Positions 54,901-64,000 of a stretch of 64,000 bases of DNA are shown piece after piece. A program made the position numbers and the translations under genes. A model generated the notes under the pieces. The model was given only the letters and a program-made list of their open reading frames with translations. It was not told the origin of the DNA and did not search any database. Within the stretch, counting starts at the first letter, position 1. Each line of letters begins with the position of its first letter. This DNA comes from Abelmoschus esculentus (lineage: Eukaryota; Streptophyta; Magnoliopsida; Malvales; Malvaceae), in assembly GCA_035048815.1 (NCBI GenBank), contig JAUCBN010000024.1:6446001-6510000 (forward strand), read 5' to 3'.

Positions 54901-57900
54901 ATTAATCTGTATAATTTTGTTCAAAAGCCCATAATTAAATATTTAAACTCATAAAATTTGATTTAATAACACTTGATTATCGTTTTGTTGGGATTAAAAC
55001 GTGAATGTCTAAATGGGCTTTATAGAGATTCCGTTTTAATTTTAACCGATTAAAATTCTGAAAATTTCAGATTAATCTGTATAATTTTGTTCAAAATCTA
55101 ATAATTAAATATTTGAAATCATAAAATTTGATTTTAATAAAATTTGGTTGTCCTTTTGATTCCAACTAAACGTGCATGTCTAAATGGGCTTTATAGAGAT
55201 TCCGTTAAATTTTAACCGAGTAAAAAGCTGAAAATTTGAGATTAATCTGTATAATTTTGTTCAAAAGCCTATAATTAACTATTTGAACTCATAACATTTA
55301 ATTTAATAACATTTGGTTATCGTTTTGATACGATGAATACGAGCATATCTAAATATGCTCTATAGAGAATCCGTTCGAATTTTAACCGAGTAAAAACCTT
55401 AAAATTTGAGATTAATCTGTATAATTTTGTTCAAAAGCCCATAATTAAATATTTAAACTCATAAAATTTGATTAAATAACATTTGGTTATCTTTTTGTTG
55501 GGATTAAAACGTGCATGTCTAAATGGGCTTTATAGAGATTCCGTTCTAAATTTAACCGAGTAAAATTCTGAAAATTTCAGATTAATCTGTATAATTTTTT
55601 TCAAAATCTAATAATTATATATTTGAAATCATAAAATTTGATTTTAATAAAATTTGGTTATCGTTTTGATGCGATTAAAACGTGCATGTCTAAATGGGTT
55701 TTATAGAGATTCCGTTCGAATTTTAATCGAGTAAAAACCTTAAAATTTCAGATTAATCTGTATAATTTTGTTTAAAAGCCCATAATTAAATATTTAAACT
55801 CATAAAATTTTATTTAATAACATTTGGTTGTCGTTTTGTTGGGATGAAAACGTGCATGTCTAAATGGGCTTTATAGAGATTCCGTTCTAATTTTAACCGA
55901 GTAAAAACCTTAAAATTTGAGATTAATTTGTATAATTTTGTTCAAAAGCCCATAATTAAATATTTAAACTCATAAAATTTGATTTAATAACATTTGGTTG
56001 TCGTTTTGTTGGGATTAAAACGTGCATGTCTAAATGGGCTTTATAGAGATTCCGTTCTAATTTTAAACGAGTAAAATTCTGAAAATTTTAGATTAATCTG
56101 TATAATTTTGTTCAAAAGCTAATAATTAAATATTTAAAATCATAAAATTTGATTTTAATTGTATTTGGTTGTCGTTTTGATGCGATTAAAACGTGCATGT
56201 CTAAATGGGCTTTATAGAGATCCCGTTCGAATTTTAACCGAGTAAAAACCTTAAAAGTTAAGATTAATCTGTATAATTTTGTTCAAAAGCCCATAATTAA
56301 ATATTTAAACTCATAAAATTTGATTTAATAACATTTGGTTGTCGTTTTTTTGAGATTAAAACGTGCATGTCTAAATGGGTTTTATAGAGATTCCGTTTTA
56401 ATTTTAATCGAATAAAAACCTTAAAATTTGAGATTAATTTGTATAATTTTGTTTAAAAGCTCATAATTAAATATTTAAACTCATAAAATTGGATTTAATA
56501 ACATTTGGTTGTCGTTTTGTTGGGGTTAAAACGTGCATGTCTAAATGGGCTTTATAGAGATTCCGTTCTAATTTTAACCGAGTAAAAACCTTAAAATTTG
56601 AGATTAATCTGTATAATTTTGTTTAAAAGCCCATAATTAAATATTTAAACTCATAAAATTTGATTTAATAAAATTTGGTTGGTTGTCGTTTTGTTAGGAT
56701 TAAAACGTGCATGTCTAAATGGGCTTTATAGAGATTCTGTTCTAATTTTAACCGAGTAAAATTCTGAAAATTTCAGATTAATCTGTATAATTTTTTTCAA
56801 AAGCTAATAATTAAATATTTGATTTTAATAAAATTTGATTGTCGTTTTGATGCGATTAAAACGTGCATGTCTAAATGGGATTTATAGAGATTCCGTTCGA
56901 ATTTTAACAGAGTTAAAACCTTAAAATTTGAGATTAATCTGTATAATTTTGTTCAAAAGCCCATATTTAAATATTTAAACTCATAAAATTTGATTTAATA
57001 ACATTTGATTGTCGTTTTGTTAGGATTAAAACGTGCATGTCTAAATGGGCTTTATAGAGATTCCGTTCAAAATTTAACCGAGTAAAATTCTAAAAATTTC
57101 AGATTAATCTGTATAATTTTGTTCAAAAGCTAATAATTAAATATTTAAAATCATAAATTTGATTTTAATTGTATTTGGTTGTCGTTTTGATGCGGTTAAA
57201 ACGTGCATGTCTAAATGGGCTTTATAGAGATCTCGTTCGAATTTTAACCGAGTAAAAACCTTAAAAGTTGAGATTAATCTGTATAATTTTGTTCAAAAGC
57301 CCATAATTAAATATTTAAACTCATAAAATTTGATTTAATAACATTTGGTTCTCGTTTTTTTGAGATTAAAACGTGCATGTCTAAATGGGTTTTATAGAGA
57401 TTCCGTTTTAATTTTAATCGAATAAAAACCTTAAAATTTGAGATTAATTTGTATAATTTTGTTTAAAAGCTCATAATTAAATATTTAAACTCATAAAATT
57501 GGATTTAATAACATTTGGTTGTCGTTTTGTTGGGGTTAAAACGTGCATGTCTAAATGGGCTTTATAGAGATTCCGTTCTAATTTTAACCGAGTAAAAACC
57601 TTAAAATTTGAGATTAATCTGTATAATTTTGTTTAAAAGCCCATAATTAAATATTTAAACTCATAAAATTTGATTTAATAACATTTGGTTGGTTGTCGTT
57701 TTGTTGGGATTAAAACGTGCATGTCTAAATGGGCTTTATAGAGATTCTGTTCTAATTTTAACCGAGTAAAATTCTGAAAATTTCAGATTAATCTGTATAA
57801 TTTTTTTCAAAAGCTAATAATTAAATATTTGATTTTAATAAAATTTGATTGTCGTTTTGATGCGATTAAAACGTGCATGTCTAAATGGGATTTATAGAGA

Positions 57901-60900
57901 TTCCGTTCGAATTTTAAAAGAGTTAAAACCTTAAAATTTGAGATTAATCTGTATAATTTTGTTCAAAAGCCCATATTTAAATATTTAAACTCATAAAATT
58001 TGATTTAATAACATTTGATTGTCGTTTTGTTGGGATTAAAACGTGCATGTCTAAATGGGCTTTATAGAGATTCCGTTCTAATTTTAAACGAGTAAAATTC
58101 TGAAAATTTCAGATTAATCTGTATAATTTTGTTCAAAAGCTAATAATTAAATATTTAAAATCATAAAATTTGATTTTAATTGTATTTGGTTGTCGTTTTG
58201 ATGCGATTAAAACGTGCATGTCTAAATGGGCTTTATAGAGATCCCGTTCGAATTTTAACCGAGTAAAAACCTTAAAAGTTAAGATTAATCTGTATAATTT
58301 TGTTCAAAAGCCCATAATTAAATATTTAAACTCATAAAATTTGATTTAATAACATTTGGTTGTCGTTTTTTTGAGATTAAAACGTGCATGTCTAAATGGG
58401 TTTTATAGAGATTCCGTTTTAATTTTAATCGAATAAAAACCTTAAAATTTGAGATTAATTTGTATAATTTTGTTTAAAAGCTCATAATTAAATATTTAAA
58501 CTCATAAAATTGGATTTAATAACATTTGGTTGTCGTTTTGTTGGGGTTAAAACGTGCATGTCTAAATGGGCTTTATAGAGATTGAGTTCTAATTTTAACC
58601 GAGTAAAAACCTTAAAATTTGAGATTAATCTGTATAATTTTGTTTAAAAGCCCATAATTAAATATTTAAACTCATAAAATTTGATTTAATAAAATTTGGT
58701 TGGTTGTCGTTTTGTTAGGATTAAAACGTGCATGTCTAAATGGGCTTTATAGAGATTCTGTTCTAATTTTAACCGAGTAAAATTCTGAAAATTTCAGATA
58801 AATCTGTATAATTTTTTTCAAAAGCTAATAATTAAATATTTGATTTTAATAAAATTTGATTGTCGTTTTGATGCGATTAAAACGTGCATGTCTAAATGGG
58901 ATTTATAGAGATTCCGTTCGAATTTTAACAGAGTTAAAACCTTAAAAGTTGAGATTAATCTGTATAATTTTGTTCAAAAGCCCATATTTAAATATTTAAA
59001 CTCATAAAATTTGATTTAATAACATTTCATTGTCGTTTTGTTAGGATTAAAACGTGCATGCCTAAATAGGCTTTATAGAGATTCCGTTATAATTTTAACC
59101 GAGTAAAAACCTTAAAATTTGAGATTAATTTGTATAATTTTGTTCAAAAGCCCATAATTAAATATTTAAACTCATAAAATTTGATTTAATAACATTTGGT
59201 TGTCGTTTTGTTGGGATTAAAACGTGCATGTCTAAATGGGCTTTATAGAGATTCCGTTCTAATTCTAAACGAGTAAAATTCTTAAAATTTCAGATTAATC
59301 TGTATAATTTTGTTCAAAAGCTAATAATTAAATATTTGAAATCATAAAATTTGATTTTAATTGTATTTGGTTGTCGTTTTGATGCGGTTAAAACGTGCAT
59401 GTCTAAATGGGCTTTATAGATATCCCATTCGAATTTTAACCGAGTAAAAACCTTAAAAGTTGAGATTAATCTGTATAATTTTGTTCAAAAGCCCATAATT
59501 AAATATTTAAACTCATAAAATTTGATTTAATAACATTTGGTTCTCGTTTTTTTGAGATTAAAACATGCATGTCTAAATGGGTTTTATAGAGATTCCGTTT
59601 TAATTTTAATCGAATAAAAACCTTAAAATTTGAGATTAATCTGTATAATTTTGTTCAAAAGCCCATAATTAAATATTTAAACTCATAAAATTTGATTAAA
59701 TAACATTTGGTTATCTTTTTGTTGGGATTAAAACGTGCATGTCTAAATGGGCTTTATAGAGATTCCGTTCTAAATTTAACCGAGTAAAATTCTGAAAATT
59801 TCAGATTAATCTGTATAATTTTGTTCAAAAGCTAATAATTAAAATTTCAAATCATAAAATTTGATTTTAATAAAATTTGGTTATCGTTTTGATGCGATTA
59901 AAACATGCATGTCTAAATGGGCTTTATAGAGATCCCGTTCGAATTTTAACGGAGTAAAAAGCTAAAAAGTTGAGATTAATCTGTATAATTTTGTTCAAAA
60001 GCCGATAATTAAATATTTAAACTCATAAAATTTGTTTTAATAACATTTGGTTGTCGTTTTTTTGGGATTAAAACGTGCATGTCTAAATGGGTTTTATAGA
60101 GATTCCGTTCTAATTTTAATCGAGTAAAAACCTTAAAATTTGAGATTAATCTGTATAATTTTGTTTAAAAGCCCATAATTAAATATTTAAACTCATAAAA
60201 TTTTATTTAATAACATTTGGTTGTCGTTTTGTTGGGATGAAAACGTGCATGTCTAAATGGGCTTTATAGAGATTCCGTTCTAATTTTAACCGAGTAAAAA
60301 CCTTAAAATTTGAGATTAATTTGTATAATTTTGTTCAAAAGCCCATAATTAAATATTTAAACTCATAAAATTTGATTTAATAACATTTGGTTGTCGTTTT
60401 GTTGGGATTAAAACGTGCATGTCTAAATGGGCTTTATAAAGATTCCGTTCTAATTTTAAACGAGTAAAATTCTGAAAATTTCTGATTAATCTGTATAATT
60501 TTGTTCAAAAGCTAATAATTAAATATTTAAAATCATAAAATTTGATTTTAATTGTATTTGGTTGTCGTTTTGATGCGATTAAAACGTGCATGTCTAAATG
60601 GGCTTTATAGAGATCCCGTTCGAATTTTAACCGAGTAAAAACCTTAAAAGTTGAGATTAATCTGTATAATTTTGTTCAAAAGCCCATAATTAAATATTTA
60701 AACTCATAAAATTTGATTTAATAACATTTGGTTGTCGTTTTTTTGAGATTAAAACGTGCATGTCTAAATGGGTTTTATAGAGATTCCGTTTTAATTTTAA
60801 TCGAATAAAAACCTTAAAATTTGAGATTAATTTGTATAATTTTGTTTAAAAGCTCATAATTAAATATTTAAACTCATAAAATTGGATTTAATAACATTTG

Positions 60901-62577
60901 GTTGTCGTTTTGTTGGGGTTAAAACGTGCATGTCTAAATGGGCTTTATAGAGATTCCGTTCTAATTTTAACCGAGTAAAAATCTTAAAATTTGAGATTAA
61001 TCTGTATAATTTTGTTTAAAAGCCCATAATTAAATATTTAAACTCATAAAATTTGATTTAATAACATTTGGTTGTCGTTTTGTTGTGATTAAAACGTGCA
61101 TGTCTAAATGGGCTTTATAGAGATTCTGTTCTAATTTTAACCGAGTAAAATTCTGAAAATTTCAGATTAATCTGTATAATTTTTTTCAAAAGCTAATAAT
61201 TAAATATTTGATTTTAATAAAATTTGATTGTCGTTTTGATGCGATTAAAACGTGCATGTCTAAATGGGATTTATAGAGATTCCGTTCGAATTTTAAAAGA
61301 GTTAAAACCTTAAAATTTGAGATTAATCTGTATAATTTTGTTCAAAAGCCCATATTTAAATATTTAAACTCATAAAATTTGATTTAATAACATTTGATTG
61401 TCGTTTTGTTGGGATTAAAACGTGCATGTCTAAATGGGCTTTATAGAGATTCCGTTCAAAATTTAACCGAGTAAAATTCTAAAAATTTCAGATTAATCTG
61501 TATAATTTTGTCCAAAAGCTAATAATTAAATATTTGAAATCATAAAATTTGATTTTAATAAAATTTGGTTGTCGTTTTGATGCGATTAAAACGTGCATAT
61601 CTAAATGGGCTTTATAGAGATCCCGTTCGAATTTTAACCTAGTAAAAACCTTAAAAGTTGAGATTAATCTGTATAATTTTATTCAAAAGTCCATAATTAA
61701 ATATTTAAACTCATAAAATTTGATTTAATAACACTTGATTGTCGTTTTATTGGGATTAAAACGTGCATGTCTAAATGAGCTTTATAGAGATTCCGTTCTA
61801 ATTTTAACCGATTAAAATTCTGAAAATTTCAGATTAATCTAGATAATTTTAATCAAAATCTAATAATTAAATATTTGAAATCATGAAATTTGATCTTAAT
61901 AAAATTTGGTTATCGTTTTGATGCGATTAAAACGTGCATGTCTAAATGGGCTTTATAGAGATTCCGTTCAAATTTTAACCGAGTAAAAAGCTGAAAATTT
62001 GAGATTAATCTGTATAATTTTGTTCAAAAGCCTATAATTAACTATTTGAACTCATAAAATTTAATTTAATAAAATTTGGTTGTCGTTTTAATGCGATTAA
62101 TACGAGCATGTCTAAATGTGCTCTATAGAGAATTCGTTCGAATTTTAACCGAGTAAAAACCTTAAAATTTGAGATTAATCTGTATAATTTTGTTCAAAAG
62201 CCCATAATTAAATATTTAAACTCATAAAATTTGATTTAATAACATTTGGTTGTCGTTTTGTTGGGATTAAAACGTGCATGTCTAAATGGGCTTTATAGAG
62301 ATTCTGTTCGAATTTTAATCGAGTAAAAAGCTGAAAATTTGATTTTAATGTGTATAATTTTGTTCAAAAGCCTAAAATTAACTATTTGAACTCATAAAAT
62401 TTAATTTAATAACATTTGGTTGTCGTTTTGATGCGATTAATACGAGCATGTCTAAATGTGCTGTATAGAGAATCCGTTCGAATTTTTTTTTGAAGGAAAG
62501 GGCCTCTTTAAAAAACCCTATAGCCAACCACCCCGAGAGGAGGATAGGCCCCTATGGGGAAAAGAGTACCCAAGTTA

Positions 62578-63252
62578 TTATTGAGAAGAAGAGGAAGACC
62601 TCTTCGAGAGTACAGAAGCCCGAATATTATCGGGAAAAAAATAGTCAAAAGAATAAGAGGAAAACGAACCTAAAGCCCTAGTAGCCAAAATATGGGCTAC
62701 AACATTAGCAGCTTGAGGCACATAACATATCTGACAATCAGGCAAGGTACCAAGAGTGGTGCGGATGCGGGTAACCAAGTGTTGCACTGTGGAAAGATCT
62801 TGGGAAGGAGCATTATTTACTTTGTTGGCAATGGAAGCAGAGCCCGTTTCAATAACCATATTAGACCAACCATTGTTAGCAGCAAGACGCAAACCTTCCA
62901 GGATGGCAAGAGCCTCAGCAGAAGCAGGATCCGGACAAATGAGGGGCATGGCGCAACCACCGAGCACAGAGCCAGCAGAGTCTCGAGCAATGACGCCTGC
63001 CGCGGCCCCCTTTAAGACAGGGTCGAAGGCCCCATTCGTGTTAATTTTGACAAAACCCGGAGCCGGTTTCATCTATCTAGCTTGAGCGAAGGTGGGCTCA
63101 GCTAGCCGGGAGCACGAGCGGGACACATAATTAATTGATATATAATCAGAAAAAAGTTTCTAGGCATTGGCAACAGTTAACCAGACCGGTTGAAGATGAT
63201 TAGTATGGACAAAGTCATTACGACGATTCCATAAGTTCCATAAAACTGTGAC
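62578..63252 (-). pseudogene. LINE RNase H-like domain (RVT_3), broken
   Basis: This frame continues the shifted reading after the zinc-binding region. It has TAG stops after TVANA (about 63160) and just before Met 63072; both look like Trp codons changed by one transition. From 63072 the domain reads PGFVKINTNGAF, GVIARDSAGSVLGG, AEALAILEGLRLAANNGW and ANVVAHILATRAL, the order of plant LINE RNase H domains. The first catalytic Asp (in the NTDGA context of the family) is Asn at 63034-63036. A second expected Asp (ETDS context) is Gly at 62842-62844. The Glu (AEALA) remains. So the enzyme would be inactive even without the stops. It ends in a Ser-rich tail. Confidence 0.85.
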
Positions 63253-64000
63253 AAGAAGCGAGAATTGGAGCAAAGAGAGGAAACCAGCAACATCTGAAAG
63301 CCACTGATGGGGGAAGAGGAAGCAGTGGATAGAATCCGAGAGGGGAGTCCAGACAGAAGGAGCGCCTCCTTAGCGCTAGGACAATCCCTCAAGGCATGGA
63401 GGGAGGACTCAATAGCCATATTACAGATAGGGCAAACCCCTGGCCCGAGATTGGCGTGAAGGATCTTCTGCCCAGAGGGTAGTGCATCATGACATAACCG
63501 CCAGCGAAAGGAACGAACTTTGGGTAAAGTAGGCAATTTAGATAAGATTTTCCAAAGCTTGGAAGGCATGTGAACAGGCCCTGGCTGGAGCTGCAGGAAT
63601 TGATAACCGGATCGAACTGAATATATACCAGCATCATGGTGTCCCCAAAGTATGGTGTCTTTTACGTCATTAATAATTGGGACATTAAGAACGGTATTAA
63701 CGTCTTCATGGGAAAAATACTCGCGCACTTTTGGTTCATCCCAACGAGGCAAGTTACGTAGCATAAAAGTGCTTGCACGAAGAGGGACTTCATCATTCAC
63801 CTCATAATCTCCGTAAAGGGTTACAGGCTGAGAACCACCCCATCTATCAAAATGAATCTGAATGTTACTGGAAATGCCAGGGCGCTTGAAAAAACCAAGA
63901 AGAAGCTTAGAAATAGCAATGCTAAGACCCTTCCAAGCGAAGGAGGAGCTCCGAGTATGGCTAGAATCAAGGAAAGAGCCCGTCGGATAATACTTGCACT
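63177..64000 (-). pseudogene. LINE ORF2 C-terminal part: zinc-binding reverse-transcriptase region (zf-RVT)
   Basis: The frame is open from the window edge to TGA at 63177. Near the edge are YYPTGSFLDSS, WKGLSIAISKLL and a short Gly/Trp-containing stretch of the linker typical of plant LINEs. Then WDEPKVREYFSHEDV, DTILWGHHDAGIYSVRSGY and the zf-RVT signature: FRWRLCHDALPSGQKIL, then Cys-Pro-Ile-Cys, a Glu-Ser-Ser-Leu-His segment and Cys-Pro, a CX2C...HX4-5C pattern. The region is thought to bind nucleic acid. After Cys-Pro the frame slips: from about 63252 the protein-like reading (WNLWNRRNDFVH) continues in another frame, the one used by the RNase H part. A frameshift therefore lies in roughly 63250-63380. 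Confidence 0.85.

Larger units (their letters stand above)
40196..62482. repeat. 170-bp satellite array, segment 3
   Basis: About 131 tandem monomers of the a, b and c types. Blocks with private variants recur: GATGCCAACTAAACG at 44,636-47,700 with an eight-monomer offset of 1,361 bp; GGGATGAAAACGTGC at 48551, 51093, 55844 and 60237; GGTTGGTTGTCG at 49384, 56687, 57687 and 58698; and a 15-bp-shortened a monomer (ATTTGATTTTAATAAAATTTG) six times from 49.5 to 61.2 kb. The array ends at TTCGAATTTT where a LINE was inserted. No open frame of note. Confidence 0.95.
62486..64000 (-). mobile_element. Plant LINE (L1-like), 3' part, cut by window edge
   Basis: On the minus strand an ORF2-like sequence enters from the right edge and passes through a zinc-binding region and an RNase H domain. 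It ends in TAA (62578-62580), about 86 bp of 3' untranslated sequence and a poly(A) of about 9 (T run 62483-62491) that merges with satellite TTTT. Reverse transcriptase and endonuclease parts lie outside the window. The poly(A) on the satellite side and the target TTTT/AA fit target-primed reverse transcription. The far target duplication cannot be seen. Confidence 0.85.

Noticed and set aside
7127..62482. CRISPR-like array
   Set aside because: Repeats are contiguous 170-bp monomers without unique spacers, in a eukaryotic retroelement context.
7127..62482. CENP-B-box-like motif in TTCGAATTTTAACCGAG
   Set aside because: TTCG and a CCG are present, but spacing and the required A and CGGG positions do not fit the known box.
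62490..63085. Plus-strand frames opposite the LINE (62490-62681, 62692-63015, 62756-63085)
   Set aside because: Antisense shadows of the RNase H domain and 3' untranslated region.
1..64000. Host protein genes, tRNA or rRNA genes
   Set aside because: No cloverleaf, rRNA-like or non-transposon coding signal was recognised. The two Met-type tRNA matches are retroelement primer sites.

Overview
This is a gene-poor stretch of a plant nuclear genome, probably a eudicot (inferred). The evidence is plant-type LTR retrotransposons, a plant-type LINE with zinc-binding and RNase H domains, very AT-rich satellite DNA, and no intact host gene, rRNA or tRNA. I cannot name the species.

Layout. (1) 1-7126: a minus-strand, Tat/Ogre-like Ty3/gypsy element. 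It has a 1,735-bp LTR on the right, the last 339 bp of the other LTR on the left, a primer-binding site, a polypurine tract, a small gag remnant, no pol, and a long minisatellite in its 3' region. (2) 7127-12720: tandem 170-bp satellite monomers. (3) 12721-20873: a complete plus-strand Ty3/gypsy element, probably CRM-like, with 1,451-bp LTRs and the target duplication ATATC. Its gag-pol is one frame closed by four stop codons. (4) 20874-34934: satellite. (5) 34935-39174: a minus-strand Ty1/copia element, probably derived from a Sirevirus, with 1,070-bp LTRs and the target duplication AATCT. It carries only a broken gag. (6) 39175-62482: satellite, interrupted at 39927-40195 by an LTR fragment copied together with its flank. 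(7) About 62486-64000: the 3' part of a minus-strand LINE, with its poly(A) on the satellite side.

The satellite fills about 43 kb, roughly 250 monomers. It has three main monomer types, called a, b and c here. They often run a-b-c (a unit of about 510 bp), with a-c dimers where b is missing. Longer blocks are copied at offsets of 1,361, 1,968, 2,542, 3,406, 4,614 and 9,144 bp, so segmental duplication is rearranging the array. Monomer length, AT-richness and a CRM-like insertion make a centromeric or pericentromeric location plausible, but the sequence alone does not prove it.

No gene here looks functional. The decay has a common theme: gag-pol of the CRM-like element, gag of the copia element and the LINE ORF are interrupted mostly by stops one C-to-T or G-to-A change away from a Gln, Arg or Trp codon. 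This is what deamination of methylated cytosine in silent heterochromatin would produce. The most unusual items are the duplicated LTR-plus-satellite segment, the multi-scale higher-order satellite structure, the LTR-encoded C-terminal tail of the CRM-like element lying one frame away from pol, and the palindrome-rich LTR of the copia element.
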